45,759 nt of DNA. Source: Rufibacter sp. XAAS-G3-1 (GTDB taxonomy: Bacteria; Bacteroidota; Bacteroidia; Cytophagales; Hymenobacteraceae). The position numbers and the translations under genes were made by a program. Below are positions 1 to 7,090 of this stretch, in pieces. Position 1 is the first letter of the stretch. Every line of letters starts with the position of its first letter. The notes below the pieces were generated by a model. That model saw only the letters and a program-made list of their open reading frames with translations. It was not told where the DNA came from and searched no databases. Location of the stretch: contig NZ_JABFAM010000025.1 in the NCBI RefSeq assembly GCF_013623775.1, forward strand, positions 1 to 45,759. Reading direction: 5' to 3'.

Positions 1-72
1 GCGCTCCGGAACGTGCGCCGAGAGCGAGAAGCGCAGCTCCTTCTCATCGGCAAAGTGCTTCCTGCCCTGCAT
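1..72 (-). CDS. IS1182-like transposase, N-terminal fragment (cut by window edge)
   Basis: Reading the minus strand from an ATG at 70-72 gives 24 codons that start MQGRKHFADEK and continue to LSAHVPER before the window ends. The opening MQGKK-like residues followed by an LS-x-x-VPE motif resemble the start of IS1182-family DDE transposases. Only the first few percent of a protein of about 450-550 residues is visible, so the family call rests on a short motif. Its outer end lies next to the attC-like palindrome at 133-195, which fits an insertion beside that site. Confidence 0.45.
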   Translation of the reverse strand, partial: MQGRKHFADEKELRFSLSAHVPER

Positions 73-119
73 CGGTAAAAAGATTTGGTGCTACATCCTT
101 TAACGTTTATCTTCAGTCG

Positions 120-195
120 GTTGTGCAACAAGCACAACACCTAAACGCCAGCATCGGCCGACGGCCTTCTGCCGCCGTTTAGCCAAGGCGTTGTG
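120..195 (+). repeat. attC-like palindrome 1
   Basis: Two nested inverted repeats are visible. The outer arms are CACAACACC (133-141) and GGCGTTGTG (187-195), pairing at 8 of 9 positions. The inner arms are CTAAACG (141-147) and CGTTTAG (176-182). The outer-to-inner spacing is unequal (0 against 4 bases), and the centre carries the cggccgacggcc motif shared with the other sites in this window. Two-step arms with asymmetric spacing are typical of integron attC sites. A separate perfect stem of 7 bp (120-126 with 132-138) directly precedes it. Whether a recombinase uses it is unknown. Confidence 0.5.
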
Positions 196-240
196 TGTAA
201 TTTATAATATGATATGGATATTTTTTATTAGACATTAAAT

Positions 241-1208
241 ATTATGTAGAATAAGGAACTATAGGCTAATGGAATATTTTGGTAGAGTATGCCTTTACGA
301 TATTCAGATATTTCATCAGAGGAGAAAGCCATACGTTCTCACACGGGTTTAAGGGGGGTGGAGTTCAAAGCCTTAGCTGGGAAGTTCGAGCAGGAATGGG
401 AGCAGTATATGCGCTGCTTCACCTGGGAGGGCAAGCCTCGTGAGCGGCAAGGCAAAGGGCGCAGGAACAGCGTTTTGGGAAGCATTGAGGATAAACTGTT
501 GTTTCTGCTTTACTATCTGAAGCTTAACCCACTACAGGAAGTGCTGGCGACAGCATTTGGGATGGGCCAGCCCCAGGCAAGCCGCTGGCCGGAAGTGCTT
601 CGGGCAAGGCTAATAGCTACCTTAGCAAAAGAGAAAGTGCTGCCGGAGCGGAAAGCCGAGCGCCTGTACCGGCTGCTCGAGGATGAGGGGCGGGTTTTGA
701 TCGATGCCACTGAAAGGGGCGTTGGCCGCAGCATTGATGATGAGACGCAAAAGGAGTATTATTCAGGTAAAAAAAAGCCATACCATCAAAAATGTGGTAC
801 TGGCTGGCAGCAATAAAAGAATCCTTTACCTGAGCCAGACCTACGAGGGCAGCGTACATGACAAAAAGATAGCTGATGAAGCGGAAATTGAATTCGAGAA
901 AACGATAGAGTTGCTGCAGGATAGCGGCTTCCAAGGCTTCTGCCCACAAAGAGCCATTCTGCCCATGCCCGAGAAGAAACCCAGAGGCAAGGAGCTAACT
1001 TGGGAGCAAAAGCAGCAAAACAAGCACAAAGCCGCTCAAAGGGTAGTCGTTGAACATGCCATCGGGGGCATTAAAAAGTGGCGCATCGTTAAAGACAAAA
1101 TCAGAAGCTACCGCCATAAACTCAGAGATGAAGTCATGCTCATTGCTTGTGGACTGCATAACTTCTTGATAAATCTAAACGAGCCAATAAAAGCTTATTC
1201 TACATAAT
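241..1208 (+). mobile_element. IS5-family insertion sequence (968 bp)
   Basis: The element is bounded by a perfect 15-bp terminal inverted repeat, ATTATGTAGAATAAG at 241-255 and its complement at 1194-1208. It contains one transposase read in two frames. Length, two-frame coding and protein motifs fit the IS5 family (IS427/IS1031-like groups). I could not identify a convincing target duplication at the ends. The element lies just downstream of an attC-like palindrome and directly upstream of an open frame that has no ATG, so it probably interrupted the 5' part of that gene. Confidence 0.85.
289..1207 (+). CDS. IS5-family transposase in two overlapping frames (frameshift)
   Basis: The first frame (289-816) encodes the helix-turn-helix N-terminal domain and the first catalytic part, with IDATERG and then KEYYSGKKK. 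The second frame (open from 704 to 1207) continues in register with HTIKNVVLAGSNK, SQTYEGSVHDKK and the C-terminal catalytic block VVEHAIGGIKKWR. The switch must occur at the run of eight A at 769-776. Going from one frame to the other needs a +1 or -2 shift. This may be programmed slippage, as known for IS5 groups, or a single-base indel that inactivates the gene. The transposase would be about 305 residues in total. It acts on the 15-bp ends of its own element. Confidence 0.8.
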
Positions 1209-1263
1209 CTCTATTATTCCAAAGATTCAAGCATATAGTAAAAAGCTTGATGATACCACTCTA

Positions 1264-1998
1264 TTGACTAATCAACATTGGGTTTCAGTAAATGAGATTG
1301 ATGCTTTCAAAACAGTATATATTTTCAGAGGTAACTCTCAGCTGATAATCTCTGAAAATGGGAAAGTTACACGAGGAAGTTGGGAATACTTGAGCCACAA
1401 TAGTATCATCATCGAAAGGCAAGAAGAAAGCTATCTGTTCAAGCACGGCTTTCTGGACGAATCAGTTTTAGCATTGAAAGTTGACGGATTAAATGAATAT
1501 GCTGTTTTCGTCAATGAGACCAAGTATGGGAATGAGATAAACAATATCAACGATTTAATAAAGTTTCTGGAAGCAAAGTACACTCTTAAAGAGAAACAAA
1601 ATCTATCAAATCGCTCTACTCAGCCTATCAATGACAATAGGTTAGGCAATGTAGAATTAGTGAATGGGGACTCAATTACTTTTTACCCGACAGAGAAAAA
1701 CCAAACTACGATTATAGAAGGCTGTAAAGTTTTGATAAATGGCCAAAAACCACAAGACGGGTTGTATAAGTCTATTTTAAATACAAGATATGAAGTTGTT
1801 GACGGGATTCTGCATAAGGAATACCGCATTGAAAAGCATACTCAATCGAATGGAGCTGTAATTGAAATTGATAATTATAGAATGCAGACTTCAAAAAAAG
1901 GTAACAGGGTATGGCTAAACGACAACCCAGCTCCAGACGGAGAATATAAGACGGGTATTTTTAGCAGTTCAACAGTATCAAATGGCTTGATAGTATAA
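1264..1998 (+). CDS. Hypothetical protein, probably 5'-truncated by the IS
   Basis: The longest reading begins at a TTG. The same frame stays open with no ATG back through 1210 and into the right end of the IS5 element, and there is no internal Met before residue ~215. The native start was therefore probably separated from the gene by the IS. The C-terminal half holds two similar segments with the pattern LNG-x-x-PxDGxYK followed by a hydrophobic NGxIV strand, a repeat seen in some uncharacterised Bacteroidota proteins. There is no signal peptide or membrane segment. Base composition is clearly more AT-rich than the core genes. It ends just before an attC-like site, as a cassette gene would. 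Function unknown. Confidence 0.6.
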   Translation: MTNQHWVSVNEIDAFKTVYIFRGNSQLIISENGKVTRGSWEYLSHNSIIIERQEESYLFKHGFLDESVLALKVDGLNEYAVFVNETKYGNEINNINDLIKFLEAKYTLKEKQNLSNRSTQPINDNRLGNVELVNGDSITFYPTEKNQTTIIEGCKVLINGQKPQDGLYKSILNTRYEVVDGILHKEYRIEKHTQSNGAVIEIDNYRMQTSKKGNRVWLNDNPAPDGEYKTGIFSSSTVSNGLIV

Positions 1999-2013
1999 AA
2001 AAAACTACACACA

Positions 2014-2612
2014 ATCGAGTAGACGGCCCCGCCAGCGTTAACTGACGGGGTGCGCCTCTCACACCACCGAACGTACGGGTCGCGTATTCGGCGGTTCGTT
2101 AAGGATAGCACAGTCGCTCTTTACACCAGCTGTGCCCTTGCCCTAGTTTGGGATAAGGCTAGCAAACTCCTGCGTTTGAACCTCCTTATCGGATTTCGGG
2201 CAACTTAACGTTCGGCCCTTCATCACCCTGTGAGGCCTCCGTAGCGCTTACGGCTCGTTCCCGGGTGACTACTATGGCTTCTGCTGACTTCTCCCCCCGT
2301 GCACGACAGGGCGAGACCTCCCCAGGTAAGACGCTTATCCTTCCACCTAACCCCGCTGCATCTACAGAGAGTCGTTTGTTGGCCAGGGGCTTCGCAAAGA
2401 TGTGCTTGCTCACCCACGGCTCCCTGCCTCTTATGCAGTTTCTGTTCGTCGGTTCAGGTATTTGCAGTCCTGCTTCCTTCACTGCTTGCCTCACGGCAAA
2501 CCAGCTTGCAGCTTGCTAATCGGCTTCACCAACTTGCCGATGAGGGACTTGCACCCTCTGGATAATCTGAGTACATTTCATGAGAAATATACTCGCGCCA
2601 TGCTGGGCGCAC
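2014..2612 (-). ncRNA. Group IIC intron, ORF-less (about 600 nt)
   Basis: On the minus strand the intron begins GTGCGCCCAGCATGG at 2612, the 5' form of class C introns. It contains the domain I-III signatures GAGGGTGCAAGTCCCTC and TACCTGGGGAGGTCT followed by AGAAGTCAGCAGAAG. The 3' side has a domain V of the AACCGCC...GGTGGTGTGAGAGG type (about 2056-2102), a domain VI hairpin and the terminal CTACTCGAT. Domain IV lacks the usual reverse transcriptase/maturase gene of about 1.2 kb, so splicing mobility would need a protein in trans. The 5' exon immediately before it on the minus strand is the attC-like stem-loop, which is where group IIC-attC introns insert. Exact ends are inferred from consensus. 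Confidence 0.85.
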
Positions 2613-2668
2613 ACAATGTGCATAAGTCATGCTTCGGCCGACGGCCTAGCACGTTGTTTACACTAAAG
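2613..2668 (+). repeat. attC-like palindrome 2 (interrupted by the group IIC intron)
   Basis: ACAATGTGC at 2613-2621 pairs with GCACGTTGT at 2649-2657 (8 of 9). When the intron at 2014-2612 is removed the left arm grows to AACAATGTGC against GCACGTTGTT. The core CGGCCGACGGCC and right arm (2635-2660) are identical over 26 bases to 4614-4639. The site follows the 244-codon gene, as an attC would follow its cassette gene. Confidence 0.5.
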
Positions 2669-2756
2669 GTTAGGCTGCATTTAAAAAACTTCTTCTTGGA
2701 TAAGAATTAATAAAAACAATTGCTTACTTTTGGCGTTACTACCGTAAAGCAACAGT

Positions 2757-3038
2757 ATGATTATATCTTTTGGCTCAAAAGAGACAGAAAAGATTTGGAA
2801 CGGGGTACGAGTCGCTAAACTTCCTATGGAAATACAGGCAATTGGAAGGCGCAAACTTAGGATGCTGAACAACTCCCAGAACATCGCGGATTTGCGGATT
2901 CCCCCTTCTAACCGATTGGAAAAACTATCAGGAAACCTTAAAGAGTTCTATAGTATCCGGATTAACGACCAATGGAGAATCATCTTCCAATGGAACAATG
3001 GACAGGCCTCAGAAGTAGAAATTGTTGACTATCATTAA
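2757..3038 (+). CDS. higB: HigB-type toxin (RelE superfamily mRNA interferase)
   Basis: The 93-residue product matches the plasmid-maintenance-killer/HigB family, which cuts mRNA on the ribosome. It has an N-terminal basic helical stretch, the conserved KLRMLN region, the RLEKLSGNL segment and the C-terminal strand WRIIFQW typical of RelE folds. The length is normal for the family. It precedes higA by 4 bases, the toxin-first order typical of higBA. The pair lies between two attC-like palindromes, like the toxin-antitoxin cassettes of chromosomal integrons. It is more AT-rich than the core genes. Confidence 0.9.
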   Translation: MIISFGSKETEKIWNGVRVAKLPMEIQAIGRRKLRMLNNSQNIADLRIPPSNRLEKLSGNLKEFYSIRINDQWRIIFQWNNGQASEVEIVDYH

Positions 3039-3042
3039 AAAT

Positions 3043-3342
3043 ATGGAGAAGCTACCCAATATACACCCAGGAGAAGTACTACAGGAGGAATTTCTTATTC
3101 CACTCAACATTACCGCTTACCGACTCTCCAAAGACATAAGTATTCCCCAAACCAGAATATCGGAGATATTGAAAGGGAACAGAAGAATTACGGCGGACAC
3201 TGCCCTAAGGCTAAGTTACTATTTCGGGAACTCACCAAAGTTTTGGCTCGGCCTTCAGGACGATTATGACCTGGAAGAAGAGAAAGCCAATAAGCAGCAC
3301 GAATTGGAAAGTATAAGGAGATTTGAAAAAAACGCAGCCTAA
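3043..3342 (+). CDS. higA: HigA-type antitoxin (XRE-family HTH)
   Basis: The product starting MEKLPNIHPGEVLQEEF is about 99 residues and has the HigA signature HPGEVLxEE followed by a helix-turn-helix (RLSKDISIPQTRISEILKG) and the LRLSYYFGNSPKFWLGLQ segment. It neutralises HigB and should repress the pair's promoter. A TTG further upstream at 3022 is also open, but the ATG at 3043 gives the standard N-terminus and a 4-base gap after higB. Its stop codon overlaps GCCTAAC, the left core of the next attC-like site. Confidence 0.92.
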   Translation: MEKLPNIHPGEVLQEEFLIPLNITAYRLSKDISIPQTRISEILKGNRRITADTALRLSYYFGNSPKFWLGLQDDYDLEEEKANKQHELESIRRFEKNAA

Positions 3343-3355
3343 CATTGTGTTCTAT

Positions 3356-4476
3356 GGTAAAAGCAAGTAAAACCGCATAATATTCCCCAAGAACCGGCCC
3401 CTAGCTCTCACTCAGCCCTGCAGGCACACGTAGGGCGTGTTCCTCTCGATTACGGCCGGCGAACATGCGGCTCACGATCTTGTTCTTGATGGCGTTGAGC
3501 GCGGCCATGGGGTGCTTTCCCTCGGCGGTCTTTCTGTCATAATATTTCCGGTACTCGTTGCCCGCCTTGATGCTGGTCAGCGCGCCCATGGTGAGCAGGG
3601 CCTTTATCTTCTTGTTGGCGATCTTGGACACCCTCGTCCTGCCCCTCACGCTGGTGCCCGAGGAGTACCTGAAGGGCGCAAGGCCCGCGTAGCAGGGGAA
3701 CTTGCGCCAGCAGGGGAACCGGGTGAAGCCCCTGGTGAGCACGAGCATCTGGTTGGCCGTCTGCCCGCCCACGCCCGGCACCGTGCACAGAAGCTCCTTC
3801 TTCTCCCTCAGTTCCCGGCGCTCGGCGACCCTGCGGTTCATCTCCGCCTGCACCTCCTTGAGCTTCCTGTCCAGGAGCGCCACCATTTCTTTCTCTATCC
3901 TCAGCAGGAACCTCACGTCCAGGCAGCCCCCCAATACTTTCAGTTCCTTGATTCGGGTCTTATGCGCCGACTTTTCCTTCAGCAGCCGCTCCCGCTGGGA
4001 GGAGAGCTGGCCCAGCTCCAGAAGAAGGCCGGGGGCGGCCTGGCCGAAGGTGAGCTCGTCCAGGTTCCTTTTCAGGTAGCGGGCGATCATCAGCGAGCCC
4101 GCCTGGTCGTCCTTTCCCCGGACGACGCCCACGGGGCGCCGGATGCGGTAGGCGCTCTCCGAGACGAACCTGAGCCCCTTCCCGGACAGGAACCTGCCCA
4201 GGCCGACGGAGTAGACGCCCGTGTCCTCGAAACCGAGGATAAGGCCGTGGTCCGGGCTGAGCTTGGCGGCCCACCTGACTAACTGGCCGAAGCCCGCCTT
4301 TGTGTTCTTGAACTGGGAGTGGCAGTGCCCGTTGTCGGGGAAAAGAGCGGTGGCATCCAGCACCATCTTGCTGACGTCGATGCCGATGAAAAGGTTTTTC
4401 CCATATCCTTCTCCTGGGTTTAAAGGAAGATCGGGCGACTCTCACCTTTAGCAGGCATGCAGGCCTAGTGTTCTAT
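3356..4476 (-). mobile_element. IS110-family insertion sequence
   Basis: The single large gene on the minus strand encodes an IS110-type DEDD transposase. The limits given are inferred from the 9-bp direct repeat GTGTTCTAT at 3347-3355 and 4468-4476, because this family has no simple terminal repeats. The GC content is visibly higher than that of the flanking cassettes, so the element is foreign to them. Members of this family use a bridge RNA from the non-coding end to choose targets. The short spacers at 4404-4476 and 3356-3400 are the places to look for one. Actual borders could differ by tens of bases. Confidence 0.65.
3401..4366 (-). CDS. IS110-family transposase (start region frameshifted)
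   Basis: The protein has the N-terminal RuvC-like DEDD domain (LGFEDTGVY, then RGKDDQAGSLMIARYL), a central coiled-coil region, and the C-terminal IS116/IS110/IS902 domain with CTVPGVGGQTAN and CYAGLAPFRYSSG. The same frame is open upstream of this ATG and encodes GKNLFIGIDVSK, which holds the first catalytic Asp, but that stretch has no start codon. The ATG preceded by AGGAGAAGG (ATG at 4403-4405) is out of register by one base, as if one G were missing from ATGGGGAAAAAC. The copy may therefore be inactive, or it starts at a non-standard codon. Confidence 0.8.
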   Translation of the reverse strand: MVLDATALFPDNGHCHSQFKNTKAGFGQLVRWAAKLSPDHGLILGFEDTGVYSVGLGRFLSGKGLRFVSESAYRIRRPVGVVRGKDDQAGSLMIARYLKRNLDELTFGQAAPGLLLELGQLSSQRERLLKEKSAHKTRIKELKVLGGCLDVRFLLRIEKEMVALLDRKLKEVQAEMNRRVAERRELREKKELLCTVPGVGGQTANQMLVLTRGFTRFPCWRKFPCYAGLAPFRYSSGTSVRGRTRVSKIANKKIKALLTMGALTSIKAGNEYRKYYDRKTAEGKHPMAALNAIKNKIVSRMFAGRNREEHALRVPAGLSES

Positions 4477-4596
4477 CTTGTCAGGGCCGACCGGAAGAAA
4501 TGGGGGAGGACTAACACAATGTAGGGGCATGAAAACCTATGTAAACGTTTAGTTCTCCTCTCCCTTTTCTAATATAGTAAATCGCACTCTCGCAGG

Positions 4597-4642
4597 GTAT
4601 AAACACCATGCCACGGCCGACGGCCTAGCACGTTGTTTATAC
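4597..4642 (+). repeat. attC-like palindrome 3
   Basis: GTATAAACA at 4597-4605 and TGTTTATAC at 4634-4642 form a perfect 9-bp inverted repeat. Inside, GGCCGACGGCC (4615-4625) makes a second pairing, and the 26 bases at 4614-4639 are identical to 2635-2660. The outer arms differ in sequence from the other copies but remain self-complementary, as in a family whose structure rather than sequence is selected. Confidence 0.5.
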
Positions 4643-4968
4643 TAGACATTGGGTTTAATACATTGTACTTCCTTTTACCAAAATCATCCTGGCCGGTATT
4701 GCGCATGTGATGGTGCGACCAAGTGAAGGATGGAGCTACATCAAGGCTGGTTTCTAAAAGACCCTTATTCTGTAAAAGCAGAGCAGATTCAGGAACTTCC
4801 TGTACCTGCTCTGCTTACTTACCACAGGAATTGCCTTTCTTTCTGGTGATGCCCACACCTGCCATACCTACCGGGTAAAAGTCTTATTCCATTCTAATGT
4901 TTGCTAAACAAGTATTATAACACACCTTTAAAAAATCACTTCCTTTAAGCTTCACCTCAGTCTCATCT
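4643..4968. other. Non-coding stretch upstream of the GH5 gene
   Basis: No supported ORF or RNA was found. The stretch marks the border between the cassette-rich region and the core chromosome and must hold the promoter of the GH5 gene, but I see no clear TAnnTTTG element. Confidence 0.4.
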
Positions 4969-5958
4969 ATGTCGCTCAAGAAAATAATTCCAGCCCTGCT
5001 TTTGGTGGGAAGCAGTTTTGCAGCATCCGCCCAGGCGGTGAAAGAACATGGTGCCCTACGCGTGGAAGGCACCCAATTAGTAGACAAAGCCGGTCAGCCG
5101 GTTATGCTCAGAGGCATAAGCTTCGGCTGGCACAATTTCTGGCCCCGTTTTTACACGCCACAGACCGTGGGTTGGCTCAAGAAAGACTGGAAGATAAACG
5201 TAGTACGCGCCGCAATGGGCGTAGAACCCAAAGACGGGTACCTGCAAAAGCCGGAATGGTCTACCGAGAAGGTGAAGGCGGTGGTGGACGGAGCCATCAA
5301 AGAGAACATTTACGTGATCATTGACTGGCACAGCCACAACATCAACCTGCCCGAGGCGAAGGCTTTCTTCACCCAGATGGCTCAAACCTACGGCAAGAAC
5401 CCACACGTGATCTACGAGATCTTCAATGAGCCCGATGAGGAAACCTGGCCGCAGGTGAAAGCCTACTCAGAGGAGGTGATCTCCACCATCAGAGCCATTG
5501 ACCCCGACAATCTTATTCTGGTGGGCACGCCGCGCTGGGATCAGGACGTGCACCTGGCCGCCGATGATCCTATCAGGGGCGAGCGCAACCTCATGTACAC
5601 GCTGCACTTCTACGCCGCCACCCACAAGCAGGAACTGCGTGACCGAGGAGATTACGCGTTGCGCAAAGGCCTTCCGCTGTTCATCTCAGAGTCGGCGGGC
5701 ATGGAAGCCAGCGGAGACGGGCCTTTGAACGAAGCAGAATGGCAGAGATGGCTTGACTGGGCCGAGGATCGTCACATCAGCTGGGTAACCTGGTCGGTGT
5801 CTGATAAAAATGAAACCTGTTCGGTACTTCTGCCCTCGGCTTCGGCCACCGGCCCATGGAAAGACAGCGATCTGAAGCCATCGGGGCTTAAGAGCCGCGA
5901 ACTCATCAGAAAATACGCCTCTCAGCCGGTAAAGAAGAACCAGGCAAAATCAAAGTAA
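4969..5958 (+). CDS. Secreted glycoside hydrolase family 5 (endoglucanase-like)
   Basis: The 329-residue protein has a signal peptide (MSLKKIIPALLLVGSSFAAS, cleavage near AQA) and a single GH5 TIM-barrel. Landmarks are LRGISFGWHN near residue 48, RAAMGVE near 80, VIIDWHSHN near 116, the acid/base Glu154 in IFNEP, and the nucleophile Glu241 in FISESAG. It should hydrolyse beta-1,4-glucan or a related glucan outside the cytoplasm. No carbohydrate-binding or T9SS C-terminal domain is visible, so periplasmic location is likely. It is monocistronic, followed by a palindromic MITE starting right after its stop codon and a terminator at 6174-6217. Confidence 0.9.
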   Translation: MSLKKIIPALLLVGSSFAASAQAVKEHGALRVEGTQLVDKAGQPVMLRGISFGWHNFWPRFYTPQTVGWLKKDWKINVVRAAMGVEPKDGYLQKPEWSTEKVKAVVDGAIKENIYVIIDWHSHNINLPEAKAFFTQMAQTYGKNPHVIYEIFNEPDEETWPQVKAYSEEVISTIRAIDPDNLILVGTPRWDQDVHLAADDPIRGERNLMYTLHFYAATHKQELRDRGDYALRKGLPLFISESAGMEASGDGPLNEAEWQRWLDWAEDRHISWVTWSVSDKNETCSVLLPSASATGPWKDSDLKPSGLKSRELIRKYASQPVKKNQAKSK

Positions 5959-6119
5959 GCGCTGGTTTACATTTCAGGCTTGCTGGCTCAACTAACCAGA
6001 GAAAGGTTCTGCGGAAGCATTTCTTGAGCAGCGTAGCAGCGCTACGGGGCAACGCAACCGCGCCCGCAGGGTTCTTTTTAGGATGGTTTGCAGCGCAAAA
6101 ATGAAATCTAAACCAGCTC
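5959..6119 (+). repeat. Palindromic MITE B, copy 1 (degenerate)
   Basis: A 161-bp copy of the 160-bp repeat family, diverged at its ends (GCGCTGGTTTA ... TAAACCAGCTC). It is flanked by TAA on both sides (5956-5958 and 6120-6122). The left TAA is the stop codon of the GH5 gene, so the element entered at that codon without altering the protein. Confidence 0.75.
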
Positions 6120-6173
6120 TAAGCCCAGCCGTACCATCGCTGGCTTTCTTCCGGCTTAAGATGGTTTTCGTGG

Positions 6174-6217
6174 AAACGCCCGGTGCTCTCTTGGGAAAAG
6201 AAGCACCGGGCGTTTTT
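6174..6217 (+). terminator. Intrinsic terminator
   Basis: AAACGCCCGGTGCT at 6174-6187 pairs with AGCACCGGGCGTTT at 6202-6215, followed by T residues. It ends the GH5 transcript. It is followed by the dcd promoter region with the near-consensus TACCTTG at 6294-6300. Confidence 0.7.
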
Positions 6218-6327
6218 GGCTTATTTTAGGCAAAACACGCGGTAAACGCATCCTCTCACCTCCAAAGCCGTGGCAAGAACCGGATTTTACGTGTACCTTG
6301 CACCTTTACTTTAAGCGCACCACCCGC

Positions 6328-6864
6328 ATGATCCTCACCGACCTTCAGATTCTGGAAGAGATAGAAAAAGGCACTATCCTGATTGAGCCCTATGACCGCA
6401 CCTGCCTGGGCACTAACTCCTATGACGTGCATTTGGGCAAGTACCTGGCTTTCTACAAAGACGAAGTGCTGGATGCCCGCAAACACAACCACATAGAGGT
6501 ATTTGAGATTCCGGAGGAAGGCTACGTGCTGGAGCCCGGCAGATTGTACCTGGGGGTCACCGAAGAATACACTGAAACCCACGCCCACGTGCCTTTTCTG
6601 GAAGGAAAATCCAGCGTAGGGCGTTTGGGCATTGACATTCACGCTACCGCCGGAAAGGGTGATGTTGGGTTCTGCAACCATTGGACGCTGGAGATCTCAG
6701 TAAGCCAGAAAGTACGCGTGTACCACAACATGCCAATTGGCCAGTTGATCTATTTTGTGGTGAACGGCGGCATTGAGAACTACTATAACCAGAAAAGCAA
6801 CGCCAAGTACAACCAACGCTCAGTGTACCCGGTGGAGTCTATGATGTGGAAGAACAAATTCTAG
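6328..6864 (+). CDS. dcd: dCTP deaminase
   Basis: The 178-residue protein from MILTDLQILEEIEKG is a full-length dCTP deaminase/dUTPase-superfamily enzyme that converts dCTP to dUTP for thymidylate synthesis. Visible motifs are GTNSYDVHLG near residue 30, the catalytic block EGKSSVGRLGIDIHATAGKGDVGF near 91-115, and the C-terminal QKSNAKYNQRSVYP. An upstream TTG at 6298 is in frame but lies in the presumed promoter (TACCTTG, 6294-6300), so the ATG at 6328 is preferred. It appears monocistronic. Confidence 0.93.
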   Translation: MILTDLQILEEIEKGTILIEPYDRTCLGTNSYDVHLGKYLAFYKDEVLDARKHNHIEVFEIPEEGYVLEPGRLYLGVTEEYTETHAHVPFLEGKSSVGRLGIDIHATAGKGDVGFCNHWTLEISVSQKVRVYHNMPIGQLIYFVVNGGIENYYNQKSNAKYNQRSVYPVESMMWKNKF

Positions 6865-7090
6865 ATTTTTCCAGGTTCACCCCCCTCCTTTGCCGTTAAT
6901 TGGATATATTTTACCTGGGGTTGGTAGAACATCAAGAACTTTGCTCTCAGGCAATTATAATAGGCTCTAAAAGAAACAAACTACCCGCTGGCACGTTCTT
7001 TTCTTACTGGCCCTCAACTTTTTTGCTATGGGTTTTGTTCTAAAATAGATGGCACAGGAATTGTATAGAAACTCTCAAAACCGAACAACC

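Larger units (their letters stand above)
3338..4525 (+). repeat. attC-like site of the higBA cassette, split by the IS110 element
   Basis: The left part CCTAACATTGTGTT (3338-3351) pairs with AACACAATGTAGG on the right (4513-4525), with one bulged base. The left edge reads GCCTAAC, which fits the integron core RYYYAAC. A 9-bp sequence GTGTTCTAT occurs at 3347-3355 and again at 4468-4476. Deleting one copy together with the IS leaves a site of about 67 nt whose centre is GGGCCGACCGG, close to the core of the other palindromes. The reconstruction is inference. Confidence 0.4.

Noticed and set aside
2186..2494. Minus-strand ORF of 102 codons and overlapping plus-strand ORFs at 2223-2710
   Set aside because: They lie wholly or largely within the group IIC intron RNA; the sequence is conserved as ribozyme structure and the peptides match no protein family.
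3437..4282. Long plus-strand ORF opposite the IS110 transposase
   Set aside because: Antisense shadow in GC-rich coding sequence; low-complexity His/Gly/Leu-rich translation without motifs.
1..4650. Calling the left array a bona fide integron with attI
   Set aside because: No integrase with the integron-specific extra helix and no attI are visible in the window; only attC-like sites are supported.
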